This document shows positions 8,935-22,900 of a stretch of DNA of 64,000 bases, piece after piece. A program made the translations under genes and the position numbers. The stretch covers positions 135,128,135 to 135,192,134 of the forward strand of contig CM067374.1 in assembly GCA_034401795.1 (NCBI GenBank), in the 5' to 3' direction. This stretch comes from Chaetoderma sp. LZ-2023a. Taxonomy: Eukaryota; Mollusca; Caudofoveata; Chaetodermatida; Chaetodermatidae. Under the pieces are notes generated by a model, which saw only the letters and a list, made by a program, of their open reading frames with translations, made no database searches and was not told the origin of the DNA. Positions within the stretch are counted from its first letter, which is position 1. The number at the start of each line of letters is the position of its first letter.

Positions 8935-11562
8935 TCTCTAGGCCTCTTTTGAGATGTATGGCTACCACTTTAGGGGGCCCTGTGAACTGGTTGACAAGAC
9001 AGCCATGTCTCTAGGCCTCTTTTTAGATGTATGGCGACCACTTTAGGCGGCCCGGTGAACTGGTTTACAAGACAGTCATGTCTCTAGGTCTCTTTTGAGA
9101 TGTATGGCTACCTCTTTAGGGGGCCCGGTGAACTGGTTGACACGACAGTCATGTCTCTAGGCCTCTTTTGAGATGTATGGCGACCACTTTAGGCGGCCCG
9201 GTGAACTGGTTGACAAGACAGCCATGTCTCTAGGCCTCTTTTGAGATGTATGGCGACCACTTTAGGCGGCCCGGTGAACTGGTTGACAAGACAGTCATGT
9301 CTCTAGGCCTCTTTTGAGATGTATGGCTACCTCTTTAGGGGGCCCGGTGAACTGGTTGACAAGACAGCCATGTCTCTAGGCCTCTTTTGAGATGTATGGC
9401 GACCACTTTAGGCGGCCCGGTGAACTGGTTGACAAGACAGTCATGTCTCTAGGCCTATTTTGAGATGTATGGCGACCACTTTAGGCGGCCCGGTGAACTG
9501 GTTGACAAGACAGCCATGTCTCTAGGCCTCTTTTGAGATGTATGGCTACCCCTTTAGGGGGCCCGGTGAACTGGTTGACAAGACAACCATGTCTCTAGGC
9601 CTCTTTTGAGATGTATGGCGACCACTTTAGGCGGCCCGGTGAACTGGTTGACAAGACAGTCATATCTCTAGGCCTCTTTTGAGATGTATGGCGACCACTT
9701 TAGGCGGCCCGGTGAACTGGTTGACAAGACAGTCATGTCTCTAGGCCTCTTTTGAGATGTATGGCGACCACTTTAGGCGGCCCGGTGAACTGGTTGACAA
9801 GACAGTCATATCTCTAGGCCTCTTTTGAGATGTATGGCTACCTCTTTAGGCGGCCCGGTGAACTGGTTGACAAGACAGTCATGTCTCTAGGCCTCTTTTG
9901 AGATGTATGGCTACCTCTTTAGGGGGCCCGGTGAACTGGTTGACAAGACAGTCATGTCTCTAGGCCTCTTTTGAGATGTATGGCGACCACTTTAGGCGGC
10001 CCGGTGAACTGGTTGACAAGACAGTCATGTCTCTAGGCCTCTTTTTAGATGTATGGCGACCACTTTAGGCGGCCCGGTGAACTGGTTGACAAGACAGTCA
10101 TGTCTCTAGGCCTCTTTTTAGAAGTATGGCGACCACTTTAGGCGGCCCGGTGAACTGGTTGACAAGACAGTCATGTCACTAGGCCTCTTTTGAGATGTAT
10201 GGCGACCACTTTAGGCGGCCCGGTGAACTGGTTGACAAGACAGTCATGTCTCTAGGCCTCTTTTGAGATGTATGGCTACCACTTTAGGGGGCCCTGTGAA
10301 CTGGTTGACAAGACAGCCATGTCTCTAGGCCTCTTTTTAGATGTATGGCGACCACTTTAGGCGGCCCGGTGAACTGGTTGACAAGACAGTCATGTCTCTA
10401 GGTCTCTTTTGAGATGTATGGCTACCTCTTTAGGGGGCCCGGTGAACTGGTTGACACGACAGTCATGTCTCTAGGCCTCTTTTGAGATGTATGGCGACCA
10501 CTTTAGGCGGCCCGGTGAACTGGTTGACAAGACAGCCATGTCTCCAGGCCTCTTTTGAGATGTATGGCGACCACTTTAGGCGGCCCGGTGAACTGGTTGA
10601 CAAGACAGTCATGTCTCTAGGCCTCTTTTGAGATGTATGGCTACCTCTTTAGGGGGCCCGGTGAACTGGTTGACAAGACAGCCATGTCTCTAGGCCTCTT
10701 TTGAGATGTATGGCGACCACTTTAGGCGGCCCGGTGAACTGGTTGACAAGACAGTCATGTCTCTAGGCCTATTTTGAGATGTATGGCGACCACTTTAGGC
10801 GGCCCGGTGAACTGGTTGACAAGACAGCCATGTCTCTAGGCCTCTTTTGAGATGTATGGCTACCCCTTTAGGGGGCCCGGTGAACTGGTTGACAAGACAA
10901 CCATGTCTCTAGGCCTCTTTTGAGATGTATGGCGACCACTTTAGGCGGCCCGGTGAACTGGTTGACAAGACAGTCATATCTCTAGGCCTCTTTTGAGATG
11001 TATGGCGACCACTTTAGGCGGCCCGGTGAACTGGTTGACAAGACAGTCATGTCTCTAGGCCTCTTTTGAGATGTATGGCGACCACTTTAGGCGGCCCGGT
11101 GAACTGGTTGACAAGACAGTCATATCTCTAGGCCTCTTTTGAGATGTATGGCTACCTCTTTAGGCGGCCCGGTGAACTGGTTGACAAGACAGTCATGTCT
11201 CTAGGCCTCTTTTGAGATGTATGGCTACCTCTTTAGGGGGCCCGGTGAACTGGTTGACAAGACAGTCATGTCTCTAGGCCTCTTTTGAGATGTATGGCGA
11301 CCACTTTAGGCGGCCCGGTGAACTGGTTGACAAGACAGTCATGTCTCTAGGCCTCTTTTTAGATGTATGGCGACCACTTTAGGCGGCCCGGTGAACTGGT
11401 TGACAAGACAGTCATGTCTCTAGGCCTCTTTTTAGAAGTATGGCGACCACTTTAGGCGGCCCGGTGAACTGGTTGACAAGACAGTCATGTCACTAGGCCT
11501 CTTTTGAGATGTATGGCGACCACTTTAGGCGGCCCGGTGAACTGGTTGACAAGACAGCCATG
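8935..11562. repeat. Higher-order repeat, 18-mer (1314 bp) duplicated in tandem
   Basis: Rare variants recur exactly 1314 bp (18 x 73) apart: GGGGGCCCTGTGAA at 8981 and 10295 (the T), CCTATTTTGAG at 9457 and 10771, GTCACTAGG at 10177 and 11491. Flanks before 8935 and after 11562 do not follow the pattern. Direct evidence of a recent block duplication inside the satellite. Confidence 0.85.
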
Positions 11563-13009
11563 TATCTAGGCCTCTTTTGAGATGTATGGCGACCACTTTA
11601 GGCGGCCCGGTGAACTGGTTGACAAGACAGTCATGTCTCTAGGCCTCTTTTGAGATGTATGGCGACCACTTTAGGCGGCCCGGTGAACTGGTTGACAAGA
11701 CAGTCATGTCTCTAGGCCTCTTTTGAGATGTATGGCGACCACTTTAGGCGGCCCGGTGAACTGGTTGACAAGACAGTCATGTCTCTAGGCCTCTTTTGAG
11801 ATGTATGGCTACCTCTTTAGGGGGCCCGGTGAACTGGTTGACAAGACAGTCATGTCTCTAGGCCTATTTTGAGATGTATGGCTACCTCTTTAGGGGGCCC
11901 GGTGAACTGGTTGACAAGACAGCCATGTCTCTAGGCCTCTTTTGAGATGTATGGCGACCACTATAGGCGGCCCGGTGAACTGGTTGACAAGACAGTTATG
12001 TCTCTAGGCCTCTTTTGAGATGTATGGCTACCCCTTTAGGGGGCCCGGTGAACTGGTTGACAAGACAGTCATGTCTCTAGGCCTCTTTTGAGATGTATGG
12101 CTACCTCTTTAGGCGGCCCGGTGAACTGGTTGACAAGACAGCCATGTCTCTAGGCCTCTTTTGAGATGTATGGCTACCTCTTTAGGGGGCCCGGTGAACT
12201 GGTTGACAAGACAGCCATGTCACTAGGCCTCTTTTGAGATGTGTGGCGACGTCTTTAGGCGGCCCAGTGAACTCGTTGACAAGACAGTCATGTCTCTAGG
12301 CCTCTTTTGAGATGTATGGCTACCACTTTAGGCGGCCCGGTGAACTGGTTGACAAGACAGCCATGTCTCTAGGCCTCTTTTGAGATGTATGGCGACCACT
12401 TTAGGGGGCCCGGTGAATTGGTTGACAAGACAGCCATGTCTCTAGGCCTCTTTTGAGATGTATGGCTACCTCTTTAGGGGGCCCGGTGAACTGGTTGACA
12501 AGACAGTCATGTCTCTAGGCCTCTTTTGAGATGTATGGCGACCACTTTAGGCGGCCCGGTGAACTGGTTGACAAGACAGCCATGTCTCTAGGCATCTTTT
12601 GAGATGTATGGCTACCTCTTTAGGGGGCCCGGTGAATTGGTTGACAAGACAGCCATGTCTCTAGGCCTCTTTTGAGATGTATGGCTACCTCTTTAGGGGG
12701 CCCGGTGAACTGGTTGACAAGACAGTCATGTCTCTAGGCCTCTTTTGAGATGTATGGCGACCACTTTAGGCGGCCCGGTGAACTGGTTGACAAGACAGCC
12801 ATGTCTCTAGGCATCTTTTGAGATGTATGGCTACCTCTTTAGGGGGCCCGGTGAACTGGTTGACAAGACAGCCATGTCTCTAGGCCTCTTTTGACATGTA
12901 TGGCGACCTCTTTAGGGGGCCCGGTGAACTGGTTGACAAGACAGCCATGTCTCTAGGCCTCTTTTGAGATGTATGGCGACCACTTTAGGCGGCCCTGTGA
13001 ACTGGTTGA

Positions 13010-15520
13010 CAAGACAGTCATGTCTCTAGGCCTCTTTTGAGATGTATGGCGACCACTTTAGGCGGCCCGGTGAACTGGTTGACAAGACAGTCATGTCTCT
13101 AAGCCTCTTTTGAGATGTATGGCTACCTCTTTAGGTGGCCCGGTGAACTGGTTGACAAGACAGTCATGTCTCTAGGCCTCTTTTGAGATGTATGGCGACC
13201 ACTTTAGTCGGCCCGGTGAACTGGTTGACAAGACAGTCATGTCTCTAGGCCTCTTTTGAGATGTATGGCTACCTCTTTAGGGGGCCCGGTGAACTGGTTG
13301 ACAAGACAGCCATGTCTCTAGGCCTCTTTTGAGATGTATGGCTACCTCTTTAGGGGGCCCGGTGAACTGGTTGACAAGACAGCAATGTCTCTAGGCCTCT
13401 TTTGAGATGTATGGCTACCTCTTTAGGCGGCCCCGTGAACTGGTTGACAAGACAGTCATGTCTCTAGGCCTCTTTTGAGATGTATGGCTACCTCTTTAGG
13501 CGGCCCGGTGAACTGGTTGACAAGACAGTCATGTCTCTAGGCCTCTTTTGAGATGTATGGCGACCACTTTAGGCGGCCCGGTGAACTGGTTGACAAGACA
13601 GCCATGTCTCTAGGCCTCTTTTGAGATGTATGGCGACCACTTTAGGCGGCCCGGTGAACTGGTTGACAAGACAGTCATGTCTCTAGGCCTCTTTTGAGAT
13701 GTATGGCTACCTCTTTAGGGGGCCCGGTGAACTGGTTGATAAGACAGTCATGTCTCTAGGCCTCTTTTGAGATGTATGGCGACCACTTTAGGCGGAGCGG
13801 TGAACTGGTTGACAAGACAGCCATGTCTCTAGGCCTCTTTTGAGATGTATGGCTACCACTTAGGGTGGCACGGTGAACTGGTTGACAAGACAGTCATGTC
13901 TCTAGGCCTCTTTTGAGATGTATGGCTATCTCTTTAGGGGGCCCGGTGAACTGGTTGACAAGACAGTCATGTCTCTAGGCCTCTTTTGAGATGTATGGCT
14001 ACCTGTTTAGGGGGCCCGGTGAACTGGTTGACAAGACAGTCATGTCTCTAGGCCTCTTTTGAGATGTATGGCGACCACTTTAGGCGGCCTGGTGAACTGG
14101 TTGACAAGACAGTCATGTCTCTAGGCCTCTTTTGAGATGTATGGTGACCACTTTAGGCGGCCCGGTGAACTGGTTACAAGACAGTCATGTCTCTAGGCCT
14201 CTTTTGAGATGTATGGCTACCTCTTTAGGGGGCCCGGTGAACTGGTTGACAAGACAGTCATGTCTCTATGCCTCTTTTGAGATGTATGGTGACCACTTTA
14301 GGCGGCCCGGTGAACTGGTTGACAAGACAGTCATGTCTCTAAGCCTCTTTTGAGATGTATGGCTACCTCTTTAGGTGGCCCGGTGAACTGGTTGACAAGA
14401 CAGTCATGTCTCTAGGCCTCTTTTGAGATGTATGGCGACCACTTTAGTCGGCCCGGTGAACTGGTTGACAAGACAGTCATGTCTCTAGGCCTCTTTTGAG
14501 ATGTATGGCTACCTCTTTAGGGGGCCCGGTGAACTGGTTGACAAGACAGCCATGTCTCTAGGCCTCTTTTGAGATGTATGGCTACCTCTTTAGGGGGCCC
14601 GGTGAACTGGTTGACAAGACAGCAATGTCTCTAGGCCTCTTTTGAGATGTATGGCTACCTCTTTAGGCGGCCCGGTGAACTGGTTGACAAGACAGTCATG
14701 TCTCTAGGCCTCTTTTGAGATGTATGGCTACCTCTTTAGGCGGCCCGGTGAACTGGTTGACAAGACAGTCATGTCTCTAGGCCTCTTTTGAGATGTATGG
14801 CGACCACTTTAGGCGGCCCGGTGAACTGGTTGACAAGACAGCCATGTCTCTAGGCCTCTTTTGAGATGTATGGCGACCACTTTAGGCGGCCCGGTGAACT
14901 GGTTGACAAGACAGTCATGTCTCTAGGCCTCTTTTGAGATGTATGGCTACCTCTTTAGGGGGCCCGGTGAACTGGTTGACAAGACAGTCATGTCTCTAGG
15001 CCTCTTTTGAGATGTATGGCGACCACTTTAGGTGGCACGGTGAACTGGTTGACAAGACAGTCATGTCTCTAGGCCTCTTTTGAGATGTATGGCTATCTCT
15101 TTAGGGGGCCCGGTGAACTGGTTGACAAGACAGTCATGTCTCTAGGCCTCTTTTGAGATGTATGGCTACCTGTTTAGGGGGCCCGGTGAACTGGTTGACA
15201 AGACAGTCATGTCTCTAGGCCTCTTTTGAGATGTATGGCGACCACTTTAGGCGGCCTGGTGAACTGGTTGACAAGACAGTCATGTCTCTAGGCCTCTTTT
15301 GAGATGTATGGTGACCACTTTAGGCGGCCCGGTGAACTGGTTACAAGACAGTCATGTCTCTAGGCCTCTTTTGAGATGTATGGCTACCTCTTTAGGGGGC
15401 CCGGTGAACTGGTTGACAAGACAGTCATGTCTCTATGCCTCTTTTGAGATGTATGGTGACCACTTTAGGCGGCCCGGTGAACTGGTTGACAAGACAGTCA
15501 TGTCTCTAGGTCTCTTTTGA
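13010..15520. repeat. Higher-order repeat, 16/17-mer duplication
   Basis: TTTAGTCGG recurs at 13201/14441 (1240 bp) and GGTGGCACGG at 13864/15031 (1167 bp = 16 x 73 - 1). The segments at 14132-14353 and 15299-15520 are near-identical, sharing the same 1-bp deletion in GGTTACAAG. The spacing change from 17 to 16 units implies loss or gain of one monomer after duplication. Boundaries approximate. Confidence 0.8.
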
Positions 15521-15699
15521 GATGTATGGCGACCACTTTAGGGGGCCCCGGTGAACTGGTTTACAAGACAGCCATGTCTCTAGGCCTCTTTTGAGATGTA
15601 TGGCGACCACTTTAGGCGGCCCGGTGAACTGGTTGACAAGACACCCATGTCTCTAGGTCTCTTTTGAGATGTATGGCGACCACTTTAGGGGGCCCCGGT

Positions 15700-18600
15700 G
15701 AACTGGTTGACAAGACAGCCATGTCTCTAGGCCTCTTTTGAGATGTATGGCTACCTCTTTAGGTGGCCCGGTGAACTGGTTGACAAGTCAGTCATGTCTC
15801 TAGGCCTCTTTTGAGATGTATGGCTACCTCTTTAGGGGGCCCGGTGAACTGGTTGACAAGACAGCCATGTCTCTAGGCCCTTTTGAGATGTATGGCGACC
15901 ACTTTAGGCGGCCCGGTGAACTGGTTGACAAGACAGTCATGTCTCTAGGCCTCTTTTGAGATGTATGGCTACCTCTTTTGGGGGCCCGGTGAACTGGTTG
16001 ACAAGACATCCATGTCTCTAGGCCTCTTTTGAGATGTATGGCGACCAGTTTAGGGGGCCCGGTGAACTGGTTGACAAGACAGCCATGTCTCTAGGCCTCT
16101 TTTGAGATGTATGGCTACCTCTTTAGGCGGCCCGGTGAACTGGTTGACAAGACAGTCATGTATCTAGGCCTCTTTTGAGATGTATGGCTACCTCTTTAGG
16201 GGGGCCGGTGAACTGGTTGACAAGACAGTCATGTCTCTAGGACTCTTTGAGATGTATGGCTACCACTTTAGGTGGCCCGGTGAACTGGTTGACAAGACAG
16301 TCATGTCTCTAGGCCTCTTTTGAGATGTATGGCGACCACTTTAGGCGGCCCGGTGAACTGGTTGACAAGACAGCCATGTCTCTAGGCCTCTTTTGAGATG
16401 TATAGCTACCACTTTAGGTGGCCCGGTGAACTGGTTGACAAGACAGTCATGTCTCTAGGCCTCTTTTGAGATGTATGGCGACAACTTTAGGCGGCCCGGT
16501 GAACTGGTTGACAAGACAGCCATGTCTCTAGGCCTCTTTTGAGATGTATGGCTACCTCTTTAGGGGGCCCGGTGAACTGGTTGACAAGACAGTCATGTCA
16601 CTATTCCTCTTTTGAGATGTATGGCGACCACTTTAGGCGGCCCGGTGAACTGGTTGACAAGACAGTCATGTCTCTAGGCCTCTTTTGAGATGTATGGTGA
16701 CAACTTTAGGCGGCCCGGTGAACTGGTTGACAAGACAGTCATCTCTCTAGGCCTCTTTTGAGATGTATGGCTTCCTCTTTAGGGGGCCCGGTGAACTGGT
16801 TGACAAGACAGTCATGTCTCTAGGCCTCTTTTGAGATGTATGGCGACCACTTTAGGCGGCCCGGTGAACTGGTTGACAAGACAGCCATGTCTCTAGGCCT
16901 CTTTTGAGATGTATGGCTACCTCTTTAGGTGGCCCGGTGAACTGGTTGACAAGACAGTCGTGTCTCTAGGCCTCTTTTGAGATGTATGGCTACCTCTTTA
17001 GGGGGCCCGGTGAACTGGTTGACAAGACAGTCATGTCTCTAGGCCTCTTTTGAGATGTATGGCTACCTCTTTAGGGGGCGCGGTGAACTGGTTGACAAGA
17101 CAGTCATGTCTCTAGGCCTCTTTTGAGATGTATGGCGACCACTTTAGGCGGCCCGGTGAACTGGTTGACAAGACAGTCATGTCTCTAGGCCTCTTTTGAG
17201 ATGTATGGTGACCACTTTAGGCGGCCCGGTGAACTGGTTGACAAGACAGTCATGTCTCTAGGCCTCTTTTGAGATGTATGGCTACCTCTTTAGGGGGCCC
17301 GGTGAACTGGTTGACAAGACAGTCATGTCTCTAGGCCTCTTTTGAGATGTATGGCGACCACTTTAGGCGGCCCGGTGAACTGGTTGACAAGACAGTCATG
17401 TCTCTAGGTCTCTTTTGAGATGTATGGCGACCACTTTAGGGGGCCCGGTGAACTGGTTGACAAGACAGCCATGTCTCTAGGCCTCTTTTGAGATGTATGG
17501 CGACCACTTTAGGCGGCCCGGTGAACTGGTTGACAAGACAGCCATGTCTCTAGGTCTCTTTTGAGATGTATGGCGACCACTTTAGGGGGCCCCGGTGAAC
17601 TGGTTGACAAGACAGCCATGTCACTAGGCCTCTTTTGAGATGTATGGCTACCTCTTTAGGTGGCCCGGTGAACTGGTTGACAAGTCAGTCATGTCTCTAG
17701 GCCTCTTTTGAGATGTATGGCTACCTCTTTAGGGGGCCCGGTGAACTGGTTGACAAGACAGCCATGTCTCTAGGCCTCTTTTGAGATGTATGGCGACCAC
17801 TTTAGGCGGCCCGGTGAACTGGTTGACAAGACAGTCATGTCTCTAGGCCTCTTTTGAGATGTATGGCTACCTCTTTAGGGGGCCCGGTGAACTGGTTGAC
17901 AAGACAGCCATGTCTCTAGGCCTCTTTTGAGATGTATGGCGACCACTTTAGGGGGCCCGGTGAACTGGTTGACAAGACAGCCATGTCTCTAGGCCTCTTT
18001 TGAGATGTATGGCTACCTCTTTAGGCGGCCCGGTGAACTGGTTGACAAGACAGTCATGTCTCTAGGCCTCTTTTGAGATGTATGGCTACCTCTTTAGGGG
18101 GCCCGGTGAACTGGTTGACAAGACAGTCATGTCTCTAGGCCTCTTTTGAGATTTATGGCTACCTCTTTAGGGGGCCCGGTGAACTGGTTGACAAGACAGT
18201 CATGTCTCTAGGCCTCTTTTGAGATGTATGGCGACTACTTTAGGCGGCCCGGTGAACTGGTTGACAAGACAGCCATGTCTCTAGGCCTCTTTTGAGATGT
18301 ATGGCTACCTCTTTAGGGTGCCCGGTGAACTGGTTGACAAGACAGCCATGTCTCTAGGCCTCTTTTGAGATGTATGGCGACCACTTTCGGCGGCCCGGTG
18401 AACTGGTTGACAAGACAGTCATGTCACTAGGCCTCTTTTGAGATGTATGGCGACCACTTTAGGCGGCCCGTTGAACTGGTTGACAAGACAGCCATGTCTC
18501 TAGGCCTCTTTTGAGATGTATGGCGACCACTTTAGGCGGCCCGGTGAACTGGTTGACAAGACAGTCATGTCTCTAGGCCTCTTTTGAGATGTATGGCGAC

Positions 18601-21600
18601 CACTTTAGGGGGCCCGGTGAACTGGTTGACAAGACAGCCATGTCTCTAGGCCTCTTTTGAGATGTATGGCGACCTCTTTAGGCGGCCCGGTGAACTGGTT
18701 GACAAGACAGCCATGTCTCTAGGCCTCTTTTGAGATGTATGGCGACCACTTTAGGCGGCCCGTTGAACTGGTTGACAAGACAGCCATGTCTCTAGGCCTC
18801 TTTTGAGATGTATGGCGACCACTTTAGGCGGCCCGGTGAACTGGTTGACAAGACAGTCATGTCTCTAGGCCTCTTTTGAGATGTATGGCGACCACTTTAG
18901 GCGGCCCGGTGAACTGGTTGACAAGACAGCCATGTCTCTAGGCCTCTTTTGAGATGTATGGCGACCACTTTAGGGGGCCCGGTGAACTGGTTGACAAGAC
19001 AGCCATGTCTCTAGGCCTCTTTTGAGATGTATGGCTACCTCTTTAGGCGGCCCGGTGAACTGGTTGACAAGACAGCCATGTCTCTAGGCCTCTTTTGAGA
19101 TGTATGGCTACCTCTTTTGGGGGCCCGGTGAACTGGTTGACAAGACATCCATGTCTCTAGGCCTCTTTTGAGATGTATGGCGACCAGTTTAGGGGGCCCG
19201 GTGAACTGGTTGACAAGACAGCCATGTCTCTAGGCCTCTTTTGAGATGTATGGCTACCTCTTTAGGCGGCCCGGTGAACTGGTTGACAAGACAGTCATGT
19301 ATCTAGGCCTCTTTTGAGATGTATGGCTACCTCTTTAGGGGGGCCGGTGAACTGGTTGACAAGACAGTCATGTCTCTAGGCCTCTTTTGAGATGTATGGC
19401 TACCTCTTTTGGGGGCCCGGTGAACTGGTTGACAAGACATCCATGTCTCTAGGCCTCTTTTGAGATGTATGGCGACCAGTTTAGGGGGCCCGGTGAACTG
19501 GTTGACAAGACAGCCATGTCTCTAGGCCTCTTTTGAGATGTATGGCTACCTCTTTAGGCGGCCCGGTGAACTGGTTGACAAGACAGTCATGTCTCTAGGC
19601 CTCTTTTGAGATGTATGGCGACCACTTTAGGCGGCCCGGTGAACTGGTTGACAAGACAGTCATGTCTCTAGGCCTCTTTTGAGATGTATGGTGACCACTT
19701 TAGGCGGCCCGGTGAACTGGTTGACAAGACAGTCATGTCTCTAGGCCTCTTTTGAGATGTATGGCTACCTCTTTAGGGGGCCCGGTGAACTGGTTGACAA
19801 GACAGTCATGTCTCTAGGCCTCTTTTGAGATGTATGGCGACCACTTTAGGCGGCCCGGTGAACTGGTTGACAAGACAGTCATGTCTCTAGGTCTCTTTTG
19901 AGATGTATGGCGACCACTTTAGGGGGCCCGGTGAACTGGTTGACAAGACAGCCATGTCTCTAGGCCTCTTTTGAGATGTATGGCGACCACTTTAGGCGGC
20001 CCGGTGAACTGGTTGACAAGACAGCCATGTCTCTAGGTCTCTTTTGAGATGTATGGCGACCACTTTAGGGGGCCCCGGTGAACTGGTTGACAAGACAGCC
20101 ATGTCACTAGGCCTCTTTTGAGATGTATGGCTACCTCTTTAGGTGGCCCGGTGAACTGGTTGACAAGTCAGTCATGTCTCTAGGCCTCTTTTGAGATGTA
20201 TGGCTACCTCTTTAGGGGGCCCGGTGAACTGGTTGACAAGACAGCCATGTCTCTAGGCCTCTTTTGAGATGTATGGCGACCACTTTAGGGGGCCCGGTGA
20301 ACTGGTTGACAAGACAGCCATGTCTCTAGGCCTCTTTTGAGATGTATGGCTACCTCTTTAGGCGGCCCGGTGAACTGGTTGACAAGACAGCCATGTCTCT
20401 AGGCCTCTTTTGAGATGTATGGCTACCTCTTTTGGGGGCCCGGTGAACTGGTTGACAAGACATCCATGTCTCTAGGCCTCTTTTGAGATGTATGGCGACC
20501 AGTTTAGGGGGCCCGGTGAACTGGTTGACAAGACAGCCATGTCTCTAGGCCTCTTTTGAGATGTATGGCTACCTCTTTAGGCGGCCCGGTGAACTGGTTG
20601 ACAAGACAGTCATGTATCTAGGCCTCTTTTGAGATGTATGGCTACCTCTTTAGGGGGGCCGGTGAACTGGTTGACAAGACAGTCATGTCTCTAGGACTCT
20701 TTGAGATGTATGGCTACCACTTTAGGTGGCCCGGTGAACTGGTTGACAAGACAGTCATGTCTCTAGGCCTCTTTTGAGATGTATGGCGACCACTTTAGGC
20801 GGCCCGGTGAACTGGTTGACAAGACAGCCATGTCTCTAGGCCTCTTTTGAGATGTATGGCTACCACTTTAGGTGGCCCGGTGAACTGGTTGACAAGACAG
20901 TCATGTCTCTAGGCCTCTTTTGAGATGTATGGCGACAACTTTAGGCGGCCCGGTGAACTGGTTGACAAGACAGTCATCTCTCTAGGCCTCTTTTGAGATG
21001 TATGGCTTCCTCTTTAGGGGGCCCGGTGAACTGGTTGACAAGACAGTCATGTCTCTAGGCCTCTTTTGAGATGTATGGCGACCACTTTAGGCGGCCCGGT
21101 GAACTGGTTGACAAGACAGCCATGTCTCTAGGCCTCTTTTGAGATGTATGGCTACCTCTTTAGGTGGCCCGGTGAACTGGTTGACAAGACAGTCGTGTCT
21201 CTAGGCCTCTTTTGAGATGTATGGCTACCTCTTTAGGGGGCCCGGTGAACTGGTTGACAAGACAGTCATGTCTCTAGGCCTCTTTTGAGATGTATGGCTA
21301 CCTCTTTAGGGGGCCCGGTGAACTGGTTGACAAGACAGTCATGTCTCTAGGCCTCTTTTGAGATGTATGGCGACCACTTTAGGCGGCCCGGTGAACTGGT
21401 TGACAAGACAGTCATGTCTCTAGGCCTCTTTTGAGATGTATGGTGACCACTTTAGGCGGCCCGGTGAACTGGTTGACAAGACAGTCATGTCTCTAGGCCT
21501 CTTTTGAGATGTATGGCTACCTCTTTAGGGGGCCCGGTGAACTGGTTGACAAGACAGGCATGTCTCTAGGCCTCTTTTGAGATGTATGGCGACCACTTTA

Positions 21601-22900
21601 GGCGGCCCGGTGAACTGGTTGACAAGACAGTCATGTCTCTAGGTCTCTTTTGAGATGTATGGCGACCACTTTAGGGGGCCCGGTGAACTGGTTGACAAGA
21701 CAGCCATGTCTCTAGGCCTCTTTTGAGATGCATGGCGACCACTTTAGGCGGCCCGGTGAACTGGTTGACAAGACAGTCATGTCTCTAGGCCTCTTTTGAG
21801 ATGTATGGCGACCACTTTAGGCGGCCCGGTGAACTGGTTGACAAGACAGCCATGTCTCTAGGCCTCTTTTGAGATGTATGGCGACCACTTTAGGGGGCCC
21901 GGTGAACTGGTTGACAAGACAGCCATGTCTCTAGGCCTCTTTTGAGATGTATGGCGACCACTTTAGGGGGCCCGGTGAACTGGTTGACAAGACAGCCATG
22001 TCTCTAGGCCTCTTTTGAGATGTATGGCTACCTCTTTAGGCGGCCCGGTGAACTGGTTGACAAGACAGTCATGTCTCTAGGCCTCTTTTGAGATGTATGG
22101 CTACCTCTTTAGGGGGCCCGGTGAACTGGTTGACAAGACAGTCATGTCTCTAGGCCTCTTTTGAGATTTATGGCTACCTCTTTAGGGGGCCCGGTGAACT
22201 GGTTGACAAGACAGTCATGTCTCTAGGCCTCTTTTGAGATGTATGGCGACTACTTTAGGCGGCCCGGTGAACTGGTTGACAAGACAGCCATGTCTCTAGG
22301 CCTCTTTTGAGATGTATGGCTACCTCTTTAGGGTGCCCGGTGAACTGGTTGACAAGACAGCCATGTCTCTAGGCCTCTTTTGAGATGTATGGCGACCACT
22401 TTCGGCGGCCCGGTGAACTGGTTGACAAGACAGTCATGTCACTAGGCCTCTTTTGAGATGTATGGCGACCACTTTAGGCGGCCCGTTGAACTGGTTGACA
22501 AGACAGCCATGTCTCTAGGCCTCTTTTGAGATGCATGGCGACCACTTTAGGCGGCCCGGTGAACTGGTTGACAAGACAGTCATGTCTCTAGGCCTCTTTT
22601 GAGATGTATGGCGACCACTTTAGGCGGCCCGGTGAACTGGTTGACAAGACAGCCATGTCTCTAGGCCTCTTTTGAGATGTATGGCGACCACTTTAGGGGG
22701 CCCGGTGAACTGGTTGACAAGACAGCCATGTCTCTAGGCCTCTTTTGAGATGTATGGCGACCTCTTTAGGCGGCCCGGTGAACTGGTTGACAAGACAGCC
22801 ATGTCTCTAGGCCTCTTTTGAGATGTATGGCGACCACTTTAGGCGGCCCGGTGAACTGGTTGACAAGACAGTCATGTCTCTAGGCCTCTTTTGAGATGTA
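15700..22900. repeat. Large duplicated satellite block of about 55-61 monomers
   Basis: Variant landmarks repeat about 4.0-4.5 kb apart: TAGGACTCTTTGAG at 16241/20695 (4454 bp), GGCTTCCTC at 16771/21006 (4235 bp), CACTTTCGGCGG at 18381/22396 (4015 bp = 55 x 73). The shrinking offset shows monomer deletions in the second copy. A sub-block with CTCTTTTGGGGGCCC followed by ACATCCATG appears at about 15970, 19108, 19405 and 20427. Boundaries approximate. Confidence 0.75.

Noticed and set aside
14132..15520. 73-codon frames in the satellite
   Set aside because: They arise because three monomers equal 219 bp and a 1-bp deletion joins frames; duplicated only as part of the higher-order repeat.
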